Shown here: positions 5,189-13,400 of the stretch, in pieces
Position numbering within the stretch: position 1 is the stretch's first letter
Layout: each line of letters starts with the position of its first letter
Source: Pseudomonas sp. UBA5782
GTDB taxonomy: Bacteria > Pseudomonadota > Gammaproteobacteria > Pseudomonadales > Pseudomonadaceae
Direction: 5' to 3'
Assembly: GCA_002418465.1 (NCBI GenBank)
Contig: DIEE01000082.1
Coordinates: 1 to 19,538 of the forward strand
DNA length: 19,538 nucleotides
The notes under the pieces: model-generated
Databases searched by the model: none
What the model was told of the DNA's origin: nothing
Seen by the model: only the letters and a program-made list of their open reading frames with translations
Made by a program: the position numbers and the translations under genes

Positions 5189-7969
5189 TCAGGAACGGTC
5201 ATCCGCGTCATCGACGGCCGGCGCCGTCTGCGGGGTGGGCCTTGGCAGATAGCGATCCAGCGTAGCGTAGAGCAGCTGGCTGTCCAGTGGCTTGCCGAGG
5301 AAGCCGTCCATGCCGACGTCGGCGCCGTGCTGGCGGTGTTCCTCGAGGATGTGCGCGGTGAGGGCGATGATCGGCACCGGCGGCAGGTCCAGCTCGTGCT
5401 CCAGGCGGCGGATCCGTCGGGTCGCCTCGAAGCCGTCCATTTCCGGCATTTCGCAATCCATCAGGATCGCCTGCACACCGCGCGGGTAGCGACGGTATTC
5501 CTCCACCGCGGCGATGCCGTCGGACACCAGCTTGATGCGGTAGCCGCGCTTTCGCAGGAAGCCCTGAACCACCAGTTGGTTGACCGCGTTGTCCTCGGCG
5601 ACCAGCACGCAGGGCGCATCGGCCAGACCATGGCGCGGGGCGGCTGGCGGCTCCTCGGGCATTTCCTCGCTGCAGCGGTAGACCTTGAGCAGCGCATCGC
5701 GCAGCGGTTTTACCGAGATCGGCTGGGCCAGCGTGAGCAGCTTCAGCACCTGGCTGTCGGGCACCCGCTGGCATTGCTCCGGCGGGCACAGCAGCAACAC
5801 CCGCTGGCCGCTCTGCAGCGTGCTGCGCAAGCCGTCCAGCCAGTATTCGGCGCTGCCTGGCCAGGGCGCGATCAGCACCAGCAGCGGCGGTTTCGGCTCG
5901 CTTTCCAGACGCTCCAGCAGGTGCTCCGGGCTCTGGCAGTGTTCGGTGCGGATGCCCCAGCGCTGCAGCAGATGGCCGACGGTTTCCAGCGCGGTGGCGT
6001 CCAGCGAGGCGAGCACCGCGTGCTGGCCTTCGAGCAGGCCGAGCAGGCCGTCGGTGTCGGCTTCGGCCTGCAGCGGGATGTCGAAGATGAAGCGCGTGCC
6101 CTGGCCGAGCCTGCTCTGCGCCTCGATACGCCCGCCCATCATTTCCACCAGCTCCTTGCTGATCGCCAGGCCCAGGCCGCTGCCGCCGTAGCGGCGGGTG
6201 GTACTGGAGTCGCCCTGGGCGAAGGACTCGAAGAGCTTGTTGAGCACTTCGCGGCGAATGCCGATGCCGCTGTCGCTGACCATGAACACCAGCTGCTCCT
6301 GGCCGCGGGCATCGCTGCGCCGCGCCACGCTGAGGGCGACGTGGCCCTCGGCGGTGAACTTGATGGCATTGCCGAGCAGGTTCATCAGCACCTGCTTGAG
6401 GCGCGTCGGATCACCCTTGATGCGCTGCGGCACGCCGGCTTCCAGCGCCACGTGCAGGCGCAGGCGCTTCTCCATGGCCTGGGCGGTGAACAGGCTGAGG
6501 GTGTCGGAAACCAGTTCCTCGAGGTCGAAGGTGATGTTTTCCAGGGTCAGCTTGCCGGACTCGATGCGCGCGTAATCGAGGATGTCGTTGATCACCGCCA
6601 TCAGCGCGGTGCCTGAGCTGGCAATGGTCTCCACGTAAAAGCGCTGGCTGCGGTCCAGGCTGGTTTCCTTGAGCAGCTGCAGCATGCCCAGCACGCCGTT
6701 CAGCGGCGTGCGGATCTCGTGGCTCATGGTGGCGAGGAAGCGGCTCTTGGCCTTGTTCTCGATCACCGCCTGCTCGGCGGTCTGGCGCGACAGGAAGCCT
6801 TCCTCCTTGAGCAGGTTGATGCGGTCGGCAAGGCCGATGGAGAGGGTGATGAGTTCCACGGTGACGCCGATCTTCACCGCCGTGGCGCCGAAGATGCCGA
6901 ACACCTCCAGCCCCAGCGAACCGGTGGTGGCCTGGATGAAGGTCAGCAGCAGCACGCCCCAGGCGAGCATGTAGTAGGAGCCGTAGCGCAGGCCGGCGTG
7001 CCACACGTAGATGCCGGCCAGCAGCGAGAGGAAGGAGACGATCAGCACCGTCAGGCTGGCCAGCACGCTCCAGGCCATCATGCCGATCAGCGGCGCCGAG
7101 CACAGGCAGGCCACGGTGCCGAGCATCAGCAGCTGCAGGGCGCGGTCCATCATCGGGAAGTGCTGGCGGGTGTGCAGGAAATGCCGGCTGAACTGCAGCG
7201 CGAACAGGCAGTGGCTGAACATCAGGACGTAGATGCCGACCTGCTGCAGTTCGAGCCAGTCGGGCAGCAACTGGAACAGCAAACCGTCGAAGCTGGCAGC
7301 GAAGATGCCGATGTTGACGTTGTAGGCCAGGTACCAGAAATAGGCGGATTCGCGCAGCGACAGGTAAAGGAACAGGTTGTAGCAGAACATCGCGAAGAGC
7401 ACGCCGTAGAAGGCGCCGTTGAAACCCATGAGGATTTCCTGGGCGGCGGCGCTGGCGCCGTGGGTGCTGAAGAACAGCGGCACGAACACCGTGCTGGTGG
7501 TCTGCACGCGCAACAGCAGCACGCTGTCGCCGGGCGGAACCTGGGTCGGGAACCAGAAGTTGCGCACCGGCACCGCACGCTCGCCGAACGGATGGCTGTC
7601 ACCGCCCAACTGGCGCTGGATTCTGCCATCCGCGGTGACCAGGTACAGCTGCAGGTCATCCAGCAGCGGGTAGTTGACCTCGATGAAGCCATCCAGCAGG
7701 TGCGGGCGGCTGTTGCGCAGGTCGACCTTCAGCCACCAGGTCGAAACGCTCTTGCCCATGTTGGCGTAGGGCCCGGCGATGGGGTGGAAGCTGCGGTCTT
7801 CCAGGTTCAGCACCTGGCCGACATCGAGGCTGCCCGAGGGGTCTTCGAGCACGCCCACGTAGGGGCCGAGCGGTAGGCGCAGCTCATCCTGATCGAGGGG
7901 CGCCACGGGCATCGCCGAGGCCACTCCCGCAAACAGAAATATCAATAGCGCCAAGCAGATACGAGGCAT
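5189..7969 (-). CDS. Hybrid sensor histidine kinase/response regulator with 7TMR-DISM sensory module
   Basis: This is a 926-residue inner membrane sensor. Residues 1-19 are a signal peptide (ending GVASA). About 25-170 form a periplasmic 7TMR-DISM extracellular domain of the carbohydrate-binding-like type, and about 180-385 hold seven membrane helices. The kinase core follows: H box with His417 in MSHEIRTPLNG, N box NLLGNAIKFT (530-539), DSGIG (566-570) and GGSGLGL (595-601). A C-terminal receiver spans about 786-908, with acidic pair Glu792/Asp793, phospho-acceptor Asp838 in LMDCEMPEMDG, Thr871 and Lys893. Between kinase and receiver, about 648-763 looks like a second, degenerate receiver without the acceptor Asp. 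No HPt domain is present, so a separate phosphotransfer partner is expected. GAGG precedes the ATG by five bases. The ligand is unknown. Confidence 0.95.
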   Translation of the reverse strand: MPRICLALLIFLFAGVASAMPVAPLDQDELRLPLGPYVGVLEDPSGSLDVGQVLNLEDRSFHPIAGPYANMGKSVSTWWLKVDLRNSRPHLLDGFIEVNYPLLDDLQLYLVTADGRIQRQLGGDSHPFGERAVPVRNFWFPTQVPPGDSVLLLRVQTTSTVFVPLFFSTHGASAAAQEILMGFNGAFYGVLFAMFCYNLFLYLSLRESAYFWYLAYNVNIGIFAASFDGLLFQLLPDWLELQQVGIYVLMFSHCLFALQFSRHFLHTRQHFPMMDRALQLLMLGTVACLCSAPLIGMMAWSVLASLTVLIVSFLSLLAGIYVWHAGLRYGSYYMLAWGVLLLTFIQATTGSLGLEVFGIFGATAVKIGVTVELITLSIGLADRINLLKEEGFLSRQTAEQAVIENKAKSRFLATMSHEIRTPLNGVLGMLQLLKETSLDRSQRFYVETIASSGTALMAVINDILDYARIESGKLTLENITFDLEELVSDTLSLFTAQAMEKRLRLHVALEAGVPQRIKGDPTRLKQVLMNLLGNAIKFTAEGHVALSVARRSDARGQEQLVFMVSDSGIGIRREVLNKLFESFAQGDSSTTRRYGGSGLGLAISKELVEMMGGRIEAQSRLGQGTRFIFDIPLQAEADTDGLLGLLEGQHAVLASLDATALETVGHLLQRWGIRTEHCQSPEHLLERLESEPKPPLLVLIAPWPGSAEYWLDGLRSTLQSGQRVLLLCPPEQCQRVPDSQVLKLLTLAQPISVKPLRDALLKVYRCSEEMPEEPPAAPRHGLADAPCVLVAEDNAVNQLVVQGFLRKRGYRIKLVSDGIAAVEEYRRYPRGVQAILMDCEMPEMDGFEATRRIRRLEHELDLPPVPIIALTAHILEEHRQHGADVGMDGFLGKPLDSQLLYATLDRYLPRPTPQTAPAVDDADDRS

Positions 7970-8059
7970 CGTGACCTCAAAGATGAAAGCTCCGTGGCGG
8001 CACTGTGCCCTGATGCGAGAGGGCGTTCAAGGGGCGCGGCGGCCGCTTCCGCGCGCGCT

Positions 8060-8593
8060 CTAGCGGCGTTGTTCCGGGAGCATCCGCTCGAGCAGGCCAT
8101 CGCGGCGAACCGCGACGTGCCAGGCGGTGGCCGCCACGTGCAGCATGATCAGAGCGTAGACGGCGAACTGCCCCCACACGTGCAGCCGGTTGGCCAGGCG
8201 CCCGAGCTCCTCGTTCTTCGCGAAACCGGGCAACGAAAGCAGGCGGAAGAAGGGCACGTCCTGACCGTTGCCGGCCATCAGGTAGCCGGTGATCGGCATC
8301 GCCAGCAGCACCGCGTAGAGCAGCGCATGGTTGAGCCCGGCGATCAGCCGCATCAGGCGCCGCGTCCCCGGCGGATAGGCCGGTGCGCGGTGCCGCCAGC
8401 GCCAGCTGAGGCGCAGCAGGATCAGCAGGAACACGCACAGGCCCATGGATTCGTGGGCCATGTACCAGAAGGTGCGGACCGGCCCGGCGGGGAAATTCTC
8501 GGCGACCCAGACGAAGGGCAGCACGAAGCACAGTGCCGCGGCAGTCAGCCAGTGCAGCGCCTGGGCCAGCCCGGTGTAACGCTCGATGCTCAC
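8060..8593 (-). CDS. Cytochrome b561 (CybB-like di-heme membrane protein)
   Basis: This four-helix inner membrane cytochrome of about 177 residues belongs to the bacterial b561 family, which passes electrons between quinones and periplasmic acceptors. The MSIERYTGLAQALHW start is typical of the family. Likely heme-ligand histidines are His14 (ALHW), His47 (MAHESMG), His138 (RLHVWG) and His152 (MLHVAATAWH), one set per helix pair. I chose the GTG at 8593 because it matches the family N-terminus and has AGAGG nine bases upstream. An in-frame GTG at 8620 would add nine residues and has no clear ribosome binding site. It lies 90 bp upstream of the hybrid kinase on the same strand with no terminator visible between, so a shared transcript is possible. 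Its own 5' end faces polB. Confidence 0.9.
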   Translation of the reverse strand: MSIERYTGLAQALHWLTAAALCFVLPFVWVAENFPAGPVRTFWYMAHESMGLCVFLLILLRLSWRWRHRAPAYPPGTRRLMRLIAGLNHALLYAVLLAMPITGYLMAGNGQDVPFFRLLSLPGFAKNEELGRLANRLHVWGQFAVYALIMLHVAATAWHVAVRRDGLLERMLPEQRR

Positions 8594-8723
8594 GCGTGGA
8601 AGCCTCTGTTTGTTGATCACGGCGCCTGGCGGTTAGGCACTGTGGCGCGCGCTTGGTTCTTCGGCGCGCGGCGTGGCGATGCTGCGTAGAATTGCGCGGA
8701 TGAGGTTTTCACGAGGTACGACG

Positions 8724-11084
8724 GTGGATCTACAGCAGGGCTTCGTTCTGACCCGGCACTGGCAGGACACGCCCGCGGGCACCCAGGTGGAGCTCTGGCT
8801 GGCCACCGACGCCGGCCCGCGTCGCCTGCGTCTGCCCGTGCAGACCTCGGTGGCGTTCATCCCCGCCGAACAGCGCGAACGCGCCGAATTGCTGCTGCGT
8901 GGCGAGCGCGACGTCGAGCTGCGCCCGCTTGAGCTCAGCGACTTCCGCCATCGCCCGGTGCTCGGCCTCTACTGCCGCCAGCATCGTCAGTTGATCCAGC
9001 TGGAAAAGCGCCTGCGCGGTGCCGGTCTGGACGTCTACGAAGCCGACATCCGCCCGCCGGAGCGCTACCTGATGGAGCGCTTCATCACCGCGCCGGTGCA
9101 GTTCGGCGGCACGCTCGACGCCAGCGGCCTGATCCTCGACGCCCAGCTGAAACCGGCGCCGGACTATCGCCCGCAGCTGCGCCTGGTGTCGCTGGACATC
9201 GAGACCACTGAGCGCGGCGAACTCTACTCCATCGCCCTGGAAGGCTGCGGCCAGCGCCAGGTATACATGCTCGGCCCGGCCAACGGCGATGCCAGTGGGC
9301 TGGATTTCCCGCTGGATTATTGCGACGACCACGCGCAGTTGCTGGAGCGCCTCAACGACTGGATGGCGCTGCACGACCCCGACGCGATCATCGGCTGGAA
9401 CCTGGTGCAGTTCGACCTGCGCGTGCTGCACGAACATGCGCAGCGCCTCAAGGTGCCATTGCGCCTGGGGCGCGGCGGCGAGCCGATGGAATGGCGCGAG
9501 CACGGCAGCAAGAGCCACTTCTTCGCCGCTGCCGCCGGCCGGCTGATCATCGACGGCATCGAAGCCCTGCGTTCGGCGACCTGGAGTTTCCCCTCGTTCA
9601 GCCTGGAGAACGTCGCGCAGACGCTGCTCGGCGAGGGCAAGGCGATCAGCACGCCGTACCAGCGCATGGACGAGATCAACCGCATGTTCGCCGAGGACAA
9701 GCCGGCGCTGGCGCACTACAACCTCAAGGACTGCGAGCTGGTCACGCGGATCTTCGCCAGGACCGAGCTGCTCACCTTCCTCCTCGAACGCGCCAGCGTC
9801 ACCGGCTTGCCGGCGGACCGCAGTGGCGGCTCGGTGGCTGCCTTCGGCCATCTGTACATGCCGGCGATGCACCGCCAGGGCTTCGTCGCGCCCAACCTCG
9901 GCGAGCGCCCGCCGGAGGCCAGCCCCGGCGGCTTCGTCATGGATTCACGGCCGGGGCTCTACGAATCGGTGCTGGTGCTGGACTACAAGAGCCTCTACCC
10001 GTCGATCATCCGCAGCTTCCTGATCGATCCGGTCGGGCTGGTGGAAGGCTTGCGCCATCCGGCCGATGCCGACTCGGTGGCGGGTTTTCGCGGCGCGCGC
10101 TTCTCGCGAACGCGGCACTGCCTGCCGGCGATAGTCGCGCGCGTCGCCGAAGGGCGCGAGGCGGCGAAGCGCGACGGCAACAAGCCGCTGTCGCAGGCAC
10201 TGAAGATCATCATGAACGCCTTCTACGGCGTGCTCGGCTCCAGTGGCTGCCGCTTCTTCGACCCGCGCCTGGCCTCGTCGATCACCCTGCGCGGGCACGA
10301 GATCATGCGCCGCACCCGCGAGCTGATCGAGGCCGAAGGGCATGTGGTGATCTATGGCGACACCGATTCCACCTTCGTCTGGCTCGGCAGCGAACACGCC
10401 GAAGACGAGGCGGCGCGCATCGGCCGGGCGCTGGTGGCGCGGGTCAACCACTGGTGGCAGGTGCACCTGCGCGATGAGTACGGCCTGGAAAGCGCGCTGG
10501 AGCTGCAGTTCGAAACGCACTTCCGGCGCTTTTTGATGCCGACCATCCGCGGCGCCGAGGAGGGCAGCAAGAAGCGCTACGCCGGCCTGGTGCGGCGCGC
10601 CGACGGCAGCGAGGAGATGGTCTACAAGGGCCTGGAAACCGTGCGCAGCGACTGGTCGCCGCTGGCCCAGCGCTTCCAGCAGGAACTCTACCTGCGCATC
10701 TTCACCCGCCAGCCGTACCAGGACTACCTGCGCGACTACGTGCGGCGCACCCTGGCCGGCGAGCTGGACGAGCTGCTGGTCTATCGCAAGCGCCTGCGCC
10801 GGCGCCTCGACGACTACCAGCGCAACGTCCCGCCGCAGGTCCGCGCGGCACGCCTGGCCGACGATTACAACGACCAGCAGGGCCGCCCGCGGCAGTACCA
10901 GCGCGGCGGCTGGATCAGCTACGTGATCACCCTGGCCGGCCCGGAACCGCTGGAAGTTCGCCGCTCGCCGATCGACTACGACCACTACGTGACACGCCAG
11001 CTGCAACCGGTGGCGGACGCCATCCTGCCGTTCGTCAACGACGGGTTCGACGCGCTGGTGGACGGGCAGATGGGACTGTTCTGA
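8724..11084 (+). CDS. polB: DNA polymerase II (family B)
   Basis: This is a full-length 786-residue proofreading polymerase, close in size to the 783-residue E. coli Pol II, which acts in replication restart and translesion synthesis under the SOS response. Exonuclease motifs are SLDIETT (Asp158, Glu160), GWNLVQFD (Asp231) and HYNLKDCELV (Tyr332, Asp336). Polymerase motifs are A, DYKSLYPSII (Asp420); B, KIIMNAFYG (Lys494); and C, YGDTDS (544-549). All catalytic residues are present. The GTG at 8724 is preferred: it gives the family start (DLQQGFVLTRHW) and has GAGG seven bases upstream, whereas ATGs at 8700 and earlier lack a binding site. I did not find a clear LexA box in the 130 bp to cytochrome b561. 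It converges on the isomerase gene. Confidence 0.97.
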   Translation: MDLQQGFVLTRHWQDTPAGTQVELWLATDAGPRRLRLPVQTSVAFIPAEQRERAELLLRGERDVELRPLELSDFRHRPVLGLYCRQHRQLIQLEKRLRGAGLDVYEADIRPPERYLMERFITAPVQFGGTLDASGLILDAQLKPAPDYRPQLRLVSLDIETTERGELYSIALEGCGQRQVYMLGPANGDASGLDFPLDYCDDHAQLLERLNDWMALHDPDAIIGWNLVQFDLRVLHEHAQRLKVPLRLGRGGEPMEWREHGSKSHFFAAAAGRLIIDGIEALRSATWSFPSFSLENVAQTLLGEGKAISTPYQRMDEINRMFAEDKPALAHYNLKDCELVTRIFARTELLTFLLERASVTGLPADRSGGSVAAFGHLYMPAMHRQGFVAPNLGERPPEASPGGFVMDSRPGLYESVLVLDYKSLYPSIIRSFLIDPVGLVEGLRHPADADSVAGFRGARFSRTRHCLPAIVARVAEGREAAKRDGNKPLSQALKIIMNAFYGVLGSSGCRFFDPRLASSITLRGHEIMRRTRELIEAEGHVVIYGDTDSTFVWLGSEHAEDEAARIGRALVARVNHWWQVHLRDEYGLESALELQFETHFRRFLMPTIRGAEEGSKKRYAGLVRRADGSEEMVYKGLETVRSDWSPLAQRFQQELYLRIFTRQPYQDYLRDYVRRTLAGELDELLVYRKRLRRRLDDYQRNVPPQVRAARLADDYNDQQGRPRQYQRGGWISYVITLAGPEPLEVRRSPIDYDHYVTRQLQPVADAILPFVNDGFDALVDGQMGLF

Positions 11085-11156
11085 AAATGCCGCTTTGTCG
11101 GCGCGCAGGCACGCTCGCTGCTCGCGAATCGCTTGCGCTCGTGGAGCTACTTCGGC

Positions 11157-11981
11157 TCAGCCCAGCACGCCGCGCAGCGCGTTCATCGCCTGCAGGGCGA
11201 CCTCGTCAGGGTCGCCGGCCCTGAGGCGGTCGTTGAACACTTCCAGGCCGACCGGGCCGGCGTAGCCCATCTCCTCCAGACGCTCGACCAGCGCGCGCAG
11301 GGGAAAGTGTCCCTGGCCGGGCAGCAGGCGCCGATGGCGGGCGACGTTCACCAGGTCCTCCTGGCCGACGCGGCGTGCAAGGTCGGACAGCTGCACGAGG
11401 AAGATCCGCGAGGCCGGTATGCCGTCGAGATCGGCCAGCGTGCGACCACCGACGAACAGGTGGAAGGCGTCGACCACCAGGCCGAGGTTGTCGGCCCCGA
11501 CCCGCTGCACGCAGGCCCAGGCATCCGGCAACGTCGCCTGCCGGGTGCTCCAGGCCATGCTTTCGTAAGCGATGCGCACGCCGCGCTGCGCCGCCTGCGC
11601 ACAGAGCCAGCGCAGGTCGTCGTCGACACGTTCGGCGTTGCAGTCGGCGTCGGTGCTGGCCGGCACCAACAGCGTAGTGGCACCGACGTCGAGGGCGGTA
11701 TCGAGCATCTCCAGTGCTTCGTCGCGCTTTTCGCTGCGTCGCGCATCGGGGGCACCGTCGAAGTCCAGCAGTACCTGGTAGTCGGTCAGGCCGAGTTCCA
11801 GGCTTCGCAGCGCATGGCCGAGCGCTGGCGCATCGGCGGTGAAGGCTTCGACGTCCTGGCGCCACAGCTCGATCTGATCGAAGCCTGCGATTCGCGCCGC
11901 GCGGCAGTTTGCCAACGTACCGCCGCCGAGCAGCACGCTGTTGAGAAACCGCGGATTACCCTTCAGCAACGGCGAGGGCAC
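11157..11981 (-). CDS. Sugar phosphate isomerase/epimerase-like TIM-barrel protein
   Basis: This 274-residue protein belongs to the xylose-isomerase-like TIM barrel superfamily, which covers epimerases, endonuclease IV and dehydroshikimate dehydratases. A metal-binding set fits the sequence: Glu140 (AYESMAW), Asp171 with His174 (VVDAFH), Gln197 (FLVQLSD) and Glu247 (GLEVFND), each at the end of a predicted strand. The N-terminus FLNSVLLGGGTL and GFDQIELW are also usual for this group. The GTG start at 11981 abuts the TGA of the M42 peptidase gene, so translation is probably coupled, and the Shine-Dalgarno must lie in the peptidase coding region. It is the last gene of the run. No substrate can be assigned; a role in the osmoprotectant pathway is inferred from position only. 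A 3-dehydroshikimate dehydratase-like activity is an alternative. Confidence 0.8.
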   Translation of the reverse strand: MPSPLLKGNPRFLNSVLLGGGTLANCRAARIAGFDQIELWRQDVEAFTADAPALGHALRSLELGLTDYQVLLDFDGAPDARRSEKRDEALEMLDTALDVGATTLLVPASTDADCNAERVDDDLRWLCAQAAQRGVRIAYESMAWSTRQATLPDAWACVQRVGADNLGLVVDAFHLFVGGRTLADLDGIPASRIFLVQLSDLARRVGQEDLVNVARHRRLLPGQGHFPLRALVERLEEMGYAGPVGLEVFNDRLRAGDPDEVALQAMNALRGVLG

Positions 11982-13172
11982 TCAGCGTGGTTCCTCGTCG
12001 CCGACCACGCTTTCCACGGCCGGAACGCGGGTCTCGGGTTCCAGTTGCACGTCCTCGCCGATCTGGTGGCTGAAGCGCTCCAGCGAGGCCTTCTCCGGGT
12101 GTGCGTCGCTGGCGAACACCGGCGGGCTGAGCAGGTAGGCGCAGATCATCCGGCCGAGGGCCAGCAGGCTGTCGATGTGGGTGCGCTCGTAGCCGTGGGT
12201 GGCGTCGCAGCCGAAGGCGAGCAGGGCGGTGCGGATGTCGTGGCCGGCGGTGATCGCCGACTGCGCATCGCTGTGGTAGTAGCGGAACAAGTCGCGACGT
12301 ACCGGAATCTCGTGGCGGTCGGCCAGCCGCAGCAGGTGTCGCGACAGGTGATAGTCGTAGGGGCCGCCGGAATCCTGCATGGCCACGGTCACCGAATGCT
12401 CGGTGGATTGCTGGCCGGGCGCGACCGGGGCGATGTCGATGCCGACGAATTCGCTGACGTCGAAGTTCAGCGCGGCGGCGGCGCCGGAGCCGGTTTCTTC
12501 GGTGATGGTGAACAGCGGGTGGCAGTCGATCGGTGGCTCCAGGCCGCTGTCGACGATCGCCTTGAGCGACGCCAGCAGCACCGCCACGCCGGCCTTGTCG
12601 TCCAGGTGGCGGGCGCTGATGTGGCCGCTCTCGGTGAACTCCGGCAACGGGTCGAAGGCGACGAAATCGCCGATGGACACGCCCAGCGCGCGGGTTTCCT
12701 CGAGGTTGTTGGTCAGCGCGTCGAGGCGCAGCTCGACGTGTTCCCAGCTGATCGGCATCTGGTCCACGGCGGTGTTGAAGGCGTGCCCCGAGGCCATCAG
12801 CGGCAGCACACTGCCGCGCAGCACGCCGCGATCGGTGAATACGCTGACCCGGCTGCCTTCGGCGAAGCGGCTCGACCAGCAACCCACCGCGGCCAGTGCC
12901 AGGCGACCGTTGGCGTGGATTTCCCGGACGCTGGCGCCGATGGTGTCGAGGTGCGCGGAAATCGCCCGGTCCGGGCTGTAGCGGCGGCCCTTGAGCGTCG
13001 CGCGGATGGTGCCGCGGCGGGTCAGTTCGTAGGGGATGCCTAGTTCGTTGAGGCGCTCGGCGACGTAGCGAACGATGGTGTCGGTGAACCCGGTCGGGCT
13101 GGGAATGGCGAGCATTTCCAGCAGGACCTTCTGCATGTACTGCATGTCCGGTTCGGGCAGTCTTGCGCTCAT
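11982..13172 (-). CDS. M42 family metallopeptidase of the NAGGN osmoprotectant system
   Basis: This is a 396-residue co-catalytic metal aminopeptidase-like protein. Candidate metal and catalytic residues are His74 and Asp76 in SAHLDT, Asp191 in ARHLDDKAG, Glu225/Glu226 in TITEETGSG, Asp246 in VGID and His326 in ATHGYERTH, so the active site looks intact. A distinct subfamily of M42 proteins is found beside the two N-acetylglutaminylglutamine amide synthesis genes in many proteobacteria, and this context matches. It might trim or recycle the dipeptide, but that has not been shown to my knowledge. The ATG at 13172 follows GGGAG six bases upstream; a reading extended to 13208 lacks such a site. 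A gap of 228 bp with a REPIN separates it from ngg, so it may have its own promoter. The isomerase starts at its stop codon. Confidence 0.92.
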   Translation of the reverse strand: MSARLPEPDMQYMQKVLLEMLAIPSPTGFTDTIVRYVAERLNELGIPYELTRRGTIRATLKGRRYSPDRAISAHLDTIGASVREIHANGRLALAAVGCWSSRFAEGSRVSVFTDRGVLRGSVLPLMASGHAFNTAVDQMPISWEHVELRLDALTNNLEETRALGVSIGDFVAFDPLPEFTESGHISARHLDDKAGVAVLLASLKAIVDSGLEPPIDCHPLFTITEETGSGAAAALNFDVSEFVGIDIAPVAPGQQSTEHSVTVAMQDSGGPYDYHLSRHLLRLADRHEIPVRRDLFRYYHSDAQSAITAGHDIRTALLAFGCDATHGYERTHIDSLLALGRMICAYLLSPPVFASDAHPEKASLERFSHQIGEDVQLEPETRVPAVESVVGDEEPR

Positions 13173-13295
13173 GGAATTCTCCCGTACGGCTTGACTGTGA
13201 GGGCGCACGCCGCAGTTTTGTGGCGTGGCCGATAGGTATTGCGACCCGGATGAGGCGGAAACATTCAGCCGGATCGGTTCCGGCGAGCGGGGGTG

Positions 13296-13394
13296 TTCCG
13301 GCCGGAAGACCCGCTGGCGAACGAGTTCGCCCCTACAGAAACCACGCCGCTTTCGTAGGGGCGAACCTGTTCGCCAGGCAAGGCCCGGCCGGAA
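13296..13394. repeat. REPIN-like inverted REP pair between ngg and the peptidase gene
   Basis: Two REP palindromes face each other: CTGGCGAACGAGTTCGCCCC (from 13314) and, inverted, CGTAGGGGCGAACCTGTTCG (from 13354). They are bracketed by the inverted ends TTCCGGCCGG (13296-13305) and CCGGCCGGAA (13385-13394), giving a nearly symmetrical 99-bp unit. Size and layout fit REPINs, the mobile REP doublets moved in trans by RAYT transposases in Pseudomonas; no RAYT gene is in the window. The right arm ends just after the ngg stop codon, so it may stabilise the ngg transcript end or dampen read-through into the peptidase gene. The remaining 123 bp up to the peptidase start shows no feature I can name. 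Confidence 0.8.
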
Positions 13395-13400
13395 ACGAGG

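Noticed and set aside
5174..7876. Long plus-strand open frames across the hybrid kinase gene
   Set aside because: They mirror the kinase coding frame, have low-complexity His/Gln/Ala/Arg composition and no family motif or suitable ribosome binding site.
8594..8723. Possible LexA box for polB in the gap to cytochrome b561
   Set aside because: E. coli polB is SOS-controlled, so a CTG-N10-CAG site was sought, but no convincing copy with the AT-rich centre was seen.
8730..11006. Long minus-strand open frames across polB
   Set aside because: They are antisense to a complete family B polymerase with all catalytic motifs, and their composition is that of a GC-driven shadow frame.
11085..11156. Possible REP-like or terminator sequence between polB and the isomerase gene
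   Set aside because: GCTCGCTGCTCGCGAA has some REP flavour, but no good inverted arm or T run could be found, so it is left unannotated.
11133..13043. Plus-strand open frame of 636 codons across the isomerase and peptidase genes
   Set aside because: It runs antisense through two genes with intact active-site motifs, which a real long protein would hardly do, and it has no recognisable domain.
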